The notes beneath the pieces were generated by a model. That model ran no database searches and was not told the DNA's origin. It saw nothing but the letters and a program-made list of their open reading frames with translations. From the NCBI RefSeq assembly GCF_000741715.1, contig NZ_JGZN01000003.1:62001-126000 (forward strand): a stretch of 64,000 nt of DNA, in the 5' to 3' direction. Numbering within the stretch: the first letter of the stretch is position 1; each line of letters begins with the position of its first letter. A program made the position numbers and the translations under genes. The stretch is from Bifidobacterium saguini DSM 23967. Lineage in GTDB: Bacteria > Actinomycetota > Actinomycetes > Actinomycetales > Bifidobacteriaceae. Shown here piece by piece: positions 27,535-36,599 of this stretch.

Positions 27535-29058
27535 ATGAAGATGAGGAAGCTTTTCGCGGGTCTCGCCGCTGCGGCGACCCTGCTCGGTGGCCTGGCCATC
27601 AGCGCCACCACCGCTAACGCGGCTAATGGTGATGCTGTCACCGATAACGCCACTTTTACGTTCACCGCTGAGACTGCAGAGCAGCTGACTGGACGTAGCG
27701 TTACCGCATACAAGATTGGTGAGTATGTGCAGTATGGCACCGGCGACAATGCCGCCTATGCTGTGCAAACTGTTGCTGGCAATGCCGAGGCTGTTAAGAC
27801 TGCTCTTGAGGCTGCTGGCCAGACGGATGTTACGGCTGATTATCTGGCTAATGCTCTTGCTGCTGGTTTCCTGGATAAGTCGGGCACTCGTGCATGGACT
27901 GATGGTACCACTCGTAAGTTTGCCAACAACCTTGCCGTAGCTACTTTGACTGGTGGAGAGCCCGTTACTTTGAGTGATGCTGCTCCAGTTGATGGTGGCA
28001 CTGGCGATGGGGCTTACTCTGCAACCGTGGATCTTCCTGCAGGCATTTACCTGTTTGTGGACAATACTGCTGCCACCGGTGAAATCACCAAGGCTGTTCC
28101 AATGGTTGTTGCTTCCGGCACTGTCACGAACGGTGCTATCACCAGCCCGACTGCTGGCGCAACCGTGAACTTCAAGAACTCCAAGAACACCGACAAGACC
28201 AAGATTGCTGACAAGAACAGCGTCTCGGTTGGCGACACGATTGAATACACGCTGACCGGCAAGGTTGCTAACCCGGCACCCGCATCCTTCGAGTTCACCG
28301 ATCGTCCGGGCACTGGCCTGACCGTCGCAGCAAACATTGCATTTACGGTTACCGCTGATGGTACTGCTGTACCTGCTGATGATTACACTGTCACTGGTCT
28401 TGATTCCGAGCTTGTAGGCGATGGTACGAAGACCTTCGCTGTTTCCATCAAGGCCGATAAGCTCGCTGATTATGCGGGTAAGACCATTGTGGTGAAGTAC
28501 TCTGCAACTGTTAACAGCGCAGCCGCAAATCAGGATCAGGTTGTCAACGAACTGCAGGGCAACGATGGTACCTACAAGCAGACCACCGTCAGCCTCTTTG
28601 AGTTCTCCATCCACAAGACCGATGCTGCCGGTAACGCTCTGGAAGGTGCTGGCTTCACCCTGTACAACGAAGATGGCACTGCTGCTATCCAGCGTGATGG
28701 CAAGGATTACGTACTTTCTACCGATGCAAATGGTGATTTGACCTTCTCCGGCTTGGCTGCTGGTACGTACACGGTCAAGGAAACCTCGGTTCCGACCGGT
28801 TACCTGCAGAACAAGCCTGAGTTCAAGGTCACGATTGCCGAGAATGGTGGTGTGACTCTGGCACAGGGTGATGTTTGGGGTCTCGTTACCCTGAATGACA
28901 AGACCTTCACCGTCAAGAACGTCAAGTCCATCACTCAGCTGCCGTTGACTGGTGCTGCTGGCACTGCACTGTTCGCCGTTGTGGCACTGCTGCTGGCTGG
29001 CGCTGGCGTGACCGTGTTCACCAAGAGCCGCGGTACCAAGCGTGCACTGAACGCGTGA
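27535..29058 (+). CDS. Major pilin, sortase-anchored (FimA-like)
   Basis: This is a 507-residue fimbrial shaft subunit candidate. A signal peptide (ANA cleavage near residue 29) precedes a pilin N-domain. A middle domain starts around residue 215 (DTIEYTLTGKV), and a Cna-B/SpaA domain carries the E-box YTVKETSVPTGY near residue 420. The C-terminus has LPLTGAAG, a membrane helix and KSRGTKR. The lysine motif used for polymerisation usually reads YPK; here the nearest equivalent is VNFKNSKN near residue 210, so the linkage lysine is uncertain. GGAAGAGAGG lies before the ATG. A strong terminator follows. In related bifidobacteria a class C sortase gene comes next; here it does not. Confidence 0.85.
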   Translation: MKMRKLFAGLAAAATLLGGLAISATTANAANGDAVTDNATFTFTAETAEQLTGRSVTAYKIGEYVQYGTGDNAAYAVQTVAGNAEAVKTALEAAGQTDVTADYLANALAAGFLDKSGTRAWTDGTTRKFANNLAVATLTGGEPVTLSDAAPVDGGTGDGAYSATVDLPAGIYLFVDNTAATGEITKAVPMVVASGTVTNGAITSPTAGATVNFKNSKNTDKTKIADKNSVSVGDTIEYTLTGKVANPAPASFEFTDRPGTGLTVAANIAFTVTADGTAVPADDYTVTGLDSELVGDGTKTFAVSIKADKLADYAGKTIVVKYSATVNSAAANQDQVVNELQGNDGTYKQTTVSLFEFSIHKTDAAGNALEGAGFTLYNEDGTAAIQRDGKDYVLSTDANGDLTFSGLAAGTYTVKETSVPTGYLQNKPEFKVTIAENGGVTLAQGDVWGLVTLNDKTFTVKNVKSITQLPLTGAAGTALFAVVALLLAGAGVTVFTKSRGTKRALNA

Positions 29059-29106
29059 TGCATAGCATGTAGCTTGTTTGTCACGAGCAAGATGCATGTG
29101 TAATAA

Positions 29107-29148
29107 GGAAAAGGACGCGTCAGCCAAATCGGTTGCGCGTCCTTTTCC
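29107..29148 (+). terminator. Terminator after the major pilin gene
   Basis: A perfect 13-bp stem GGAAAAGGACGCG / CGCGTCCTTTTCC with a 16-base loop closes the pilus transcription unit, leaving no room for a co-transcribed sortase. Confidence 0.8.
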
Positions 29149-29323
29149 GTATCGTAATTAATTTTGTTGCCTTTTTGAATTAATTGTCCTTGCATACTTA
29201 GGTTCGTTATAGATACCATCTAGATATCTAAACGATTGCAGTGCTTGGCTGACACAGCTATGCCAAGCGACGCATTCCGAACATATTTTCAATGTGATGC
29301 GAGTGAGTCGAACGGAGGCCGCT

Positions 29324-30190
29324 GTGGAAATCGGCGAGTTCACGAACGAGGAGATTGCTTATCTGCGTTCGTTGCCGGCTGTAGAACGCGTAACCAACGG
29401 GCGTATACGGTATACGGAGCAGTTTAAACGAGAATGTATCCGACGCTATCTGGCTGGCGAATCTCCTGCGCGTATTTTCCATGATTCTGGGCTGGATTCA
29501 TCTTTGATAGGGTACAAGCGCATCGAACGTTGTATTGCTCGATGGCGTGCCCATTACGGTGATGAGGTGGCTGCTGAGCCTATCAATGCTGATGCTCACT
29601 CTCAAGTGGAAAGCTTTGTGGCTGACCGTACCAATGAACGTACGTTCACGCCGAAACTACGAGTACGTAACGGTAAACGGGATTTACGTGATCTTCTGAT
29701 TGCACAACAGGTGCGTCGCATCGCCGAACTCGAGCACGATCTTGAAGAGACCAAGCATGAGCTCGAAGAGGTGCAGCATTTCCATCCCGTCGAAATCCAC
29801 GATGCCGCTGGCGAAGAGACCGCACCCGGCGAGACCGAAAATTGGCCTGGGGGGGGGTATCCGATTAAGGCTTTTTTGCGGGATGTGGTGGAAATCTGGT
29901 TAGTTTCGTTCTTAACGTGTGTCCGGTTGCCCTCTATGCTGGGGTTATGGAAACAACACGGGATGGGGAACCGGTACTGGTTAACGAGGGGTACAGTGCT
30001 TTCGATGAGGAGCGTTGGGCTCCGGAACCTCCTAAATCCAAGTCGCGCACCGCTTTCGAACGCGATCGTGCGCGACTCATTCACTCGTCTGCGTTGCGGC
30101 GGCTCGGTGCCAAAAGTCAGATCCTGGTGGCCGGCACCGATGACTTCGCCCGCACGCGGCTCACTCATACGTTGGAAGTCGCTCAAATAG
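29324..30190 (+). CDS. HTH protein of unknown function with a nine-G frame-switch tract
   Basis: The first ~180 residues look genuine. A GTG start at 29324 has ACGGAGG at the right distance; then come a transposase-like helix-turn-helix (RYTEQFKRECIRRYLAGESP, GYKRIERCIARWR) and a coiled coil (RRIAELEHDLEETKHELEEV). At 29849-29857 lies a run of nine G. As written, the frame stays open to 30190, but this tail runs 244 bases into dgt in another frame and looks like a shadow. With ten G the protein would end at TAA 29866-29868; with eight G it would end at about 29903. The real gene is probably shorter, or switches by slippage. The function is unknown; an IS3-type orfA remnant is one alternative. 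Confidence 0.5.
   Translation: MEIGEFTNEEIAYLRSLPAVERVTNGRIRYTEQFKRECIRRYLAGESPARIFHDSGLDSSLIGYKRIERCIARWRAHYGDEVAAEPINADAHSQVESFVADRTNERTFTPKLRVRNGKRDLRDLLIAQQVRRIAELEHDLEETKHELEEVQHFHPVEIHDAAGEETAPGETENWPGGGYPIKAFLRDVVEIWLVSFLTCVRLPSMLGLWKQHGMGNRYWLTRGTVLSMRSVGLRNLLNPSRAPLSNAIVRDSFTRLRCGGSVPKVRSWWPAPMTSPARGSLIRWKSLK
29935..29940 (+). promoter_or_regulatory. -10 box of a probably leaderless dgt transcript
   Basis: TATGCT (29935-29940) has TTAACG (29912-29917) 17 bp upstream. The dgt ATG is at 29947, the position expected for the transcription start, and no ribosome site is visible. Confidence 0.4.
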
Positions 30191-31233
30191 GTCGCCAAAT
30201 TGGGGCATTGCTTGGCTGTGACCCGGATGTGGTCGATTGTGCGTGTCTTGCTCATGATCTCGGTCACCCGCCATTCGGACATAATGGCGAACGAGCCCTT
30301 GCTGAAATCGCAAAAAACATTGGCGGATTCGAGGGCAATGCGCAAACCATGCGCATCCTGACCCGTTTGGAGCCTAAAGTATTCCACCCGGATGGTCGCT
30401 CGGCTGGCGTGAACCTGACCCGTGCCGCGTTGGATGCGGCAGTCAAATATCCGTGGACTCTGGCAGAAGCCGATCAGCACCCGAAAGGGGAAAGGTCCAA
30501 GAAATTCTGCGTCTACCCAGATGATGAGCCTGTATTCCGTTGGCTGAAGCAGCGCGCTCCTAAGGCTGCTAAGCCGATGGAATGCCAAATCATGGATCTT
30601 TCCGATGACATTGCCTACTCGGTGCATGATGTGGAAGATTCCATCGCCACCGGTGCGTTCGATCCGATTGTATTGGCCGACCCGCAGATTCTCGACCATA
30701 TTATTGAGCAGACGCGAGCCTGGTATGGCACGAAATGGGATGCCGATAAGCTACTCGCCGCATTCATGCGATTCCGCCGCGAACATGTGTTCCCCGCACA
30801 CTTCAACGGGTCGCGGCAGGCTTTAGCGCAGCTGAAGAACATTACATCCGATTTGATTGGACGATTCTGCTGGTCGGTGGAAACCGCCACCAGAGACACG
30901 TATGGGAACGGTCCGTTGACGCGATATTCCGCCAATATCGTGATTCCCGAGGAAACCAATTACGAGATTGTGGCACTCAAAGGCATTGCCGTGTATTTCG
31001 TTATGGCACCGCGCGAACGCGAACCGTTCCATGAGGAAGAACTCAAAATCGTCGAAGACCTGATTGACGTGCTCATGGCTGATTCTCCAGCTCCCTCAGA
31101 CGCCTTGGAAAGTCAATTCTTGGAAGACTGGAACGAATCCACCAATGACGACGAACGACTACGCGTCGCCGTCGATCAAGTAGCCTCCCTGACCGACGGC
31201 TCCGCCCTAGCCCTCCACTCCATTTTGTGCTGA
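29947..31233 (+). CDS. dgt: dGTP triphosphohydrolase-like HD-domain protein
   Basis: This 428-residue HD-superfamily nucleotidase would cleave dNTPs to the nucleoside and triphosphate. Near residues 65-130 it carries RLTHTLEVAQIGRQIG and CACLAHDLGHPPFGHNGERAL, which supply the HD metal ligands, and later MDLSDDIAYSVHDVED with a further aspartate pair. The MET start at 29947 replaces a longer open frame because it is the first plausible start after a promoter-like -10. It is followed after 78 bases by dnaG, an order common in actinobacteria. Confidence 0.9.
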   Translation: METTRDGEPVLVNEGYSAFDEERWAPEPPKSKSRTAFERDRARLIHSSALRRLGAKSQILVAGTDDFARTRLTHTLEVAQIGRQIGALLGCDPDVVDCACLAHDLGHPPFGHNGERALAEIAKNIGGFEGNAQTMRILTRLEPKVFHPDGRSAGVNLTRAALDAAVKYPWTLAEADQHPKGERSKKFCVYPDDEPVFRWLKQRAPKAAKPMECQIMDLSDDIAYSVHDVEDSIATGAFDPIVLADPQILDHIIEQTRAWYGTKWDADKLLAAFMRFRREHVFPAHFNGSRQALAQLKNITSDLIGRFCWSVETATRDTYGNGPLTRYSANIVIPEETNYEIVALKGIAVYFVMAPREREPFHEEELKIVEDLIDVLMADSPAPSDALESQFLEDWNESTNDDERLRVAVDQVASLTDGSALALHSILC

Positions 31234-31311
31234 CATAACTTCTTTCATCAGGATTGAAAGCGGAGGGCAAAATTTTACCCTGTCCGTAATCAGGCGGTAG
31301 TCTAGAGAACT

Positions 31312-33402
31312 ATGGTCGGGATGATTAAGAAAGAAGACGTTGAGAAGGTGCGCGCTGCCGCGGACCTATATGACATCGTATCCGCGACCGTAACGCTGAA
31401 GCCATCCGGCACTGGTACGTATGTAGGTTTGTGCCCCTTCCATGACGAGAAAACCGGCAGCTTCAATGTGCGCCCTTCGCTTGGCGTATGGCATTGCTTC
31501 GGCTGCGGTTTGGGCGGCGACGTATTTAAATACGTGGAGCAGTCCGAAAACATTGACTTCCGCGAAGCCGTGGAACTGCTTGCGGATAAATACCACATCG
31601 AACTGCATTACGAGAACAGCGGCAATGCCGCAAGCCGTCCGGACGGCACCGGCTCCAAACGTACGCGTCTGCTGGAAGCCTGCGAGGAAGCGCAGCGGTT
31701 CTTCGTCTCGCAGATCCTGACCCAGGAAGCATTGCCCGCGCGCAAGCTGCTCGGAGGCCGTAATTTCTCGCAAGCCGACTGCGAACGCTTCGGCTGCGGT
31801 TATGCGCCGCAAGGCTGGGATAATCTCGTACGCCATTTGGCGTCCAAAGGCTTTACACAAAAAGAGATCCTTGACGCCGGTCTGGCACGCCAAGGCCAGC
31901 GCGGTATCTACGACTACTTCCGCGGCCGTGTAACCTGGCCTATCCGCGATTCGACCGGCCGAACGCTCGGTTTCGGTGCCCGCAAACTCTATGAGGATGA
32001 CCAGATCGCGGCGAAATACATTAATACGCCGGATACACAGCTGTACCGTAAAACCCAAGTGCTGTACGGCATTGATTTGGCCAAATCCGCGATTGTAAAA
32101 AAACGCCAAGTGGTGATTGTGGAAGGCTACACCGATGTGATGGCCATGCATTTGGCCGGCATCGACACCGCCATCGCCACCTGTGGTACCGCATTCGGTG
32201 CCGAACATGCCAAAATCGTGCGTCGCCTCATCGCCGATGATTCACTGGGTGCTGTGCAATTGGTTGGTCCGCTTAAGGTTAAGGACCAGCCGTTGAGCTC
32301 GCGCATCGTATTCACATTCGATGGCGATGCGGCCGGTCAGAAAGCCGCATTGCATGCATTCGGCTTGGACTCGGCATTCCTTTCCCAAACGTTCGTGGCC
32401 GTGGCCGATGACAATCTCGACCCTTGCGATTTGAGAATCGAACGAGGCAATGAGGCAGTGCGCTCGCTCATCGCCCATGCCAAGCCGCTCTACGATTTCG
32501 TGATTGATGCCGCCATTGCGCGCTTTGACCTGACGTATACGCCCGGCCAAGTGGGTGCAATGAAGGCGGTGGCACCGCTCGTGGCGCAAATCCGCGACCG
32601 TTCCCTTTGGGATGCATATGCACGTAAAGCCGCAGGACGCATAGGCGTGGATTTGGAAGTAATGCGCCGCGAAGTCATGACCGCACGCCGCCAAATGCAT
32701 GTGCGCGACGAAGACGCGTACGCCGCCAAACGCCGCTTCCAAAACGAAGCCCCGCGTGTGGAACCGGGCACCAATCCATACGCCAACCCAGCTGCTCGCA
32801 AAGCATTGGAACGGCAAGATGCCAAGGAGCAAGCGTACTTCAAGATTGATGATGCCGTATTCATTGCCGAACAGCAGTTCATGGCCACGCTTATTCAAGT
32901 GCCGCGCGCCATTGACCGCACGATGTTCAGTCAACTGACGCTCGACCATTTCATGAGCCCGGTGTTCCGCACCCTATTCCAAGCGATTGCGGCAGCAGGA
33001 GGATTACCCTCCGATGACACTCCGCAAGGCCTGTGGATGCATAACCTCACTAAGGCCGGTGGCCCCATGCTCAATCAAGTAATCAATGAGCTGGCCGTTA
33101 TGCCATTGCCATTGCCGGGAGATGACACAGGTAACGGAGCTCAGCCTCCGCAACCCAACGTGCCAGGCAATGCTGCGGCTGTGCAATTGCGCCCCGCCAC
33201 CAAGGAAGAGCAGCGGTATGCCTCCGAGCTGCTCACTAGATTGTTGGACATGGGCTTCATGCGTCAGATTGGTTTGGCCAAACGCCGTATGGCCCAACTG
33301 CCGGACGGTGAAGAGAAGATTGCGCTGCTTGGGCAGATCACTCGTATGGAAACCGCGCGCAAGGATTTGCAAGCACAGGTATATGGCAATACCGTCGGAT
33401 AA
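31312..33402 (+). CDS. dnaG: DNA primase DnaG
   Basis: DnaG lays RNA primers at the replication fork. The 696-residue protein has the N-terminal CHC2 zinc finger (CPFHDEKTGSFNVRP followed by WHCFGCGLGGD, residues ~41-66), the catalytic core with the Toprim motifs VVIVEGYTDVMAMH and FTFDGDAAGQKA, and a C-terminal helicase-interaction domain. An internal low-similarity stretch with several prolines lies around residues 605-625. The ATG at 31312 lies nine bases behind a TAGTCT -10-like element, so the transcript may be leaderless; ATG 31321 is an alternative start. Confidence 0.95.
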   Translation: MVGMIKKEDVEKVRAAADLYDIVSATVTLKPSGTGTYVGLCPFHDEKTGSFNVRPSLGVWHCFGCGLGGDVFKYVEQSENIDFREAVELLADKYHIELHYENSGNAASRPDGTGSKRTRLLEACEEAQRFFVSQILTQEALPARKLLGGRNFSQADCERFGCGYAPQGWDNLVRHLASKGFTQKEILDAGLARQGQRGIYDYFRGRVTWPIRDSTGRTLGFGARKLYEDDQIAAKYINTPDTQLYRKTQVLYGIDLAKSAIVKKRQVVIVEGYTDVMAMHLAGIDTAIATCGTAFGAEHAKIVRRLIADDSLGAVQLVGPLKVKDQPLSSRIVFTFDGDAAGQKAALHAFGLDSAFLSQTFVAVADDNLDPCDLRIERGNEAVRSLIAHAKPLYDFVIDAAIARFDLTYTPGQVGAMKAVAPLVAQIRDRSLWDAYARKAAGRIGVDLEVMRREVMTARRQMHVRDEDAYAAKRRFQNEAPRVEPGTNPYANPAARKALERQDAKEQAYFKIDDAVFIAEQQFMATLIQVPRAIDRTMFSQLTLDHFMSPVFRTLFQAIAAAGGLPSDDTPQGLWMHNLTKAGGPMLNQVINELAVMPLPLPGDDTGNGAQPPQPNVPGNAAAVQLRPATKEEQRYASELLTRLLDMGFMRQIGLAKRRMAQLPDGEEKIALLGQITRMETARKDLQAQVYGNTVG

Positions 33403-33573
33403 TGAGTAATGCACATATGAACAATGGTTGTACACGTTGAAAATCAGTAGCGCGATTATTTCGCGCTACATCTTTCAGTGCTAAGCTCGAGCTCAACGTG
33501 AGTAATGTCACGGCGGTACAGAACGAAGGGGTTTTCCGAAGTATCTCGGAAATATTGAGAAGGGCGAATCACC

Positions 33574-36378
33574 GTGGAATCGCAGCAGCCACACAACGAC
33601 AACAACCAACCATCCCAGCCATCCGGGCAATGGCAACAAGGTCCTGGGCAGAACACCGGCGCGAACCAGTGGCCGCAGCAAGGACAGTACAGCTCACAGG
33701 GCCAGTACGGTCAATACAACCAATATGGTCAGCAGCCGCCTCAACCTGCGCAGCCGCAATATCAACCAGTGCAATACGCGCAGCCACAGCAGCCGCAATA
33801 TCCAGCACAGCCGCCATACCCCGCGCAACAGTACCCTCAGCAATACCAGCCCAACCCGGCACAGCAGCCCAACCCGCAACAGCCGCAAACCCAGTGGGCG
33901 CAGTCTCCTCAATACCCTCAACAACCTCAATACCCACAAGGGCAGCAGCCATACCAGCAGTATCAAGCCGCGCAGCCGGGGCAGCAACCGTACCGGCCAC
34001 AGAATCCAAACCAGCAGACTAGCTATCCAACCCAAGCACAGCCCGGTGCTCGGAGCACTTCACACAAAGCCAAGCATCCTCAACGAAACAAGACAGGACA
34101 AGCTAAGCCCAAAGGCCAAAAGCGCAAGCCGAAATGGTGGGTCATTCTCATCGCCATCGTTGTGGCGTTGGCCTTGGTATTCGGCATCGCATCCGTTGCC
34201 GGATACTACATGCTGAAGGCGGACGGTGCCATCGACGGCATCATGGCCGACTCCACCATGCCCAACAAAGAGCAGGCCTATGCCGGCATGCCCAGCGATA
34301 AATACCAGTTCAAAGACCCCATTGCCGTAGATACCTATTATGAGTTCGAACTCATCATGAAGGATCCGGTCAAGATCAAAGACAGCGTCAAGTGGGGCGA
34401 GGCCCAGATGACGGGCGTTGATCTGAGCCTTGATGATTGTGTTCGCGTCTACCAGGATTCCTCATTCGGCGTGCCAGTGCCCACATCGACGATTGCCACC
34501 GAACCATTTAACGACAAAGAAGGCACGGGCACCATCACGGTGTCGGGCAACATGGATTTGCCGAAAGACATGCAGCACGGTGATTCCATCGGCAAGGAGC
34601 GCGGTTTCCTGCCTTCGGACGGTTATTACTACGTGCAATATGTGGGCGCGAACGGCAAGAAACTCTCCAAGCCCATCGTGCAGTTCTTCCGCGTCAAGGA
34701 ACACACGGATATCACCCGCTTGCCGCAGGTGAACAATGTGACGCCGGTGGTGAACAAAGACGGTGGCGTCGATATTTCCTGGGACAAGGTCGATGGCGCG
34801 AAGTCGTACAACGTATATGCGTACATTCGATTCCAGGCGCGAGGTAACGAGGGCGACGAGAACTACTCGCCGGAGCACTTCAGCCTGGAGAAGATTGGAT
34901 CGTCCAGCAAGACGCAGCTGTTGTCCGCCGACTACGACAAGCCCAAGGAATACAAGGATGATACGCTCGGCACTAGCGTGTTGAAGCAAAACATGGCATT
35001 CCAGTCGCTGGCTGTGGAAAGTCAGGATTACCTGAATCGATGCGAGAAGGACACGTCTGAATATTGTGCCGAAGCGTTGCAGGAAGCAGGCGGCGGTTGG
35101 GATGCCGAGTCGGCCGGCAAGCTGTACTTTGTGGTTACGGCAGTGGATAAGGATGGCCACGAAGGCCGTTGGCATGCTATTGACGCCAATAATCTGGTGC
35201 CCACCATACCCATCGGGCAGGCAACGCAGGCTCAGACCGATCAATGGTCTTACGGTCTGAAAGGTGTCTTTGGTGAAGACAACACCGTTGAGGAAGACAT
35301 GCAGGCCTACGTGTACACGTTCGTGGAAATGGCGAACGGAGCCACTGTGGCTGTTCCCAGCGAATTCAGTGATTTGACGAGTAACGGCCGCAATGGCTGG
35401 AAATTCATTTACAGTGCTCCGGGAACTAAGATTAAGAACACTGGAAATTTGTATTACGAAGGCGACCTCACTCAGACCTTCAGCCAAATCACCAAGGCTG
35501 CCACGGATGCGCTGCCTAAGGCTGGTGGCGTCTTGGATCGGTTGAATTCGGTCGGCAAAACGGACTGGACCGGTTACGACAAGAAGAAGATTGATTCCGA
35601 CACCAAGGAATCGCCGTTCTTCAGCTACGCGTCCACTGATTTCGGCAAATATCTGGCGAACAATATTCTCAATGGCCATGAAGTGATTGACATCACCAAG
35701 TATGCCAGCGACGAATATCAGACCAGCACGCAGGATGTGATGTCCGAGGTGATTTACCAGAATCCGTATATTGCCGTCGATTCGACGCGTGTGAGTTACA
35801 CGGTTCGTAAGAATGGCGATAAGACCGTGATGTGGGTCAAGTATCCCGAGAATTACCAGCAGCGCCAGAAGGAAGTCGAGTCTTTGGTGAACTCCGTTAA
35901 GGGGCAGTTCCAGGGCTCCGACAGCGACAAGGCGGTTGCCATCGACCAGTACCTGGCTGGCAAGATGGAATATGACTATGACTCGATTAGCACGCTGGGA
36001 GACAAGAATACTTCCAAGAGTACGTTTGACAACAGCAATACTGATGTGCTGGAGAAGTATCCGAACGCATGGAGTGTGTACGGCATGGTTAGCGGCAAGG
36101 GCGTGTGCATGTCTTACGCCTACGCGTATCAGGTGCTGGCCAAGGCTGCGGGATTGGATAGCCGTGTGGTGGTCGGCTCCGTATCTGGAGCGAAGATATC
36201 TCACGCGTGGAACTACGTGCATATCAATGGTGAGTGGCTGCTCATCGATTCCACATGGGATGATACCGGCAGCACGGCCTACGACAAGTATCAGCTCAAG
36301 AAGCCGTCCGACGTGACCGACCATTTTGCCTTTGAGCAGGGCTGGACTTTGGCCTCCGAAGCTGGCAACTACAAGTAG
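33574..36378 (+). CDS. Membrane-anchored protein with C-terminal transglutaminase-like domain
   Basis: In this 934-residue protein the N-terminal ~150 residues are rich in Gln, Pro and Tyr and low in complexity. A basic stretch then leads to one membrane helix (about 187-212), so the remaining ~720 residues are outside the cell. A fibronectin-type III-like segment with VDISWDKVDGAKSYNVYAYI lies near 410. The C-terminal domain has a cysteine-protease/transglutaminase triad: Cys845 in GKGVCMSYAY, His877 in SHAWNYV and Asp892 in LLIDSTWDD. It could crosslink or cleave cell-wall-linked proteins. GTG start with GAGAAGGG upstream. A strong terminator follows. Confidence 0.82.
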   Translation: MESQQPHNDNNQPSQPSGQWQQGPGQNTGANQWPQQGQYSSQGQYGQYNQYGQQPPQPAQPQYQPVQYAQPQQPQYPAQPPYPAQQYPQQYQPNPAQQPNPQQPQTQWAQSPQYPQQPQYPQGQQPYQQYQAAQPGQQPYRPQNPNQQTSYPTQAQPGARSTSHKAKHPQRNKTGQAKPKGQKRKPKWWVILIAIVVALALVFGIASVAGYYMLKADGAIDGIMADSTMPNKEQAYAGMPSDKYQFKDPIAVDTYYEFELIMKDPVKIKDSVKWGEAQMTGVDLSLDDCVRVYQDSSFGVPVPTSTIATEPFNDKEGTGTITVSGNMDLPKDMQHGDSIGKERGFLPSDGYYYVQYVGANGKKLSKPIVQFFRVKEHTDITRLPQVNNVTPVVNKDGGVDISWDKVDGAKSYNVYAYIRFQARGNEGDENYSPEHFSLEKIGSSSKTQLLSADYDKPKEYKDDTLGTSVLKQNMAFQSLAVESQDYLNRCEKDTSEYCAEALQEAGGGWDAESAGKLYFVVTAVDKDGHEGRWHAIDANNLVPTIPIGQATQAQTDQWSYGLKGVFGEDNTVEEDMQAYVYTFVEMANGATVAVPSEFSDLTSNGRNGWKFIYSAPGTKIKNTGNLYYEGDLTQTFSQITKAATDALPKAGGVLDRLNSVGKTDWTGYDKKKIDSDTKESPFFSYASTDFGKYLANNILNGHEVIDITKYASDEYQTSTQDVMSEVIYQNPYIAVDSTRVSYTVRKNGDKTVMWVKYPENYQQRQKEVESLVNSVKGQFQGSDSDKAVAIDQYLAGKMEYDYDSISTLGDKNTSKSTFDNSNTDVLEKYPNAWSVYGMVSGKGVCMSYAYAYQVLAKAAGLDSRVVVGSVSGAKISHAWNYVHINGEWLLIDSTWDDTGSTAYDKYQLKKPSDVTDHFAFEQGWTLASEAGNYK

Positions 36379-36431
36379 GCAATAGATGCGGCGTTGTAAT
36401 ACTGATGTGCTGCAACGTACCGTCGCCTCGT

Positions 36432-36468
36432 AATGCGTCTCCTCTGCCCTCTGCAGAGGAGACGCATT
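36432..36468 (+). terminator. Terminator after the transglutaminase-like gene
   Basis: The perfect 15-bp stem AATGCGTCTCCTCTG / CAGAGGAGACGCATT closes a seven-base loop and is followed by TTTGA; together with the last stem bases this gives a run of five T. Confidence 0.88.
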
Positions 36469-36599
36469 TTTGATTCCTGCCGATGATGATGTTCTCAAAA
36501 TTGAGAAAAAGTTCAGATTTGAAACATTCCCGCAATTATCATGTGGCCGAACGTTTTGTGCGCCGATGGCGCACAACAATCGCACATGAGAGGGAAGAC

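Noticed and set aside
29059..29323. Missing class C sortase overlooked in a short frame
   Set aside because: The 265 bases after the pilin hold a terminator and AT-rich sequence; no TLxTC-type sortase motif is seen in any frame.
29324..29868. Complete IS3-type insertion sequence
   Set aside because: Only an orfA-like helix-turn-helix is visible; there is no orfB integrase, and no terminal repeats were found around it.
29869..30190. Genuine C-terminal domain of the HTH protein after the G tract
   Set aside because: This stretch overlaps dgt in another frame and reads as low-quality Arg/Ser-rich sequence; it exists only for one tract length.
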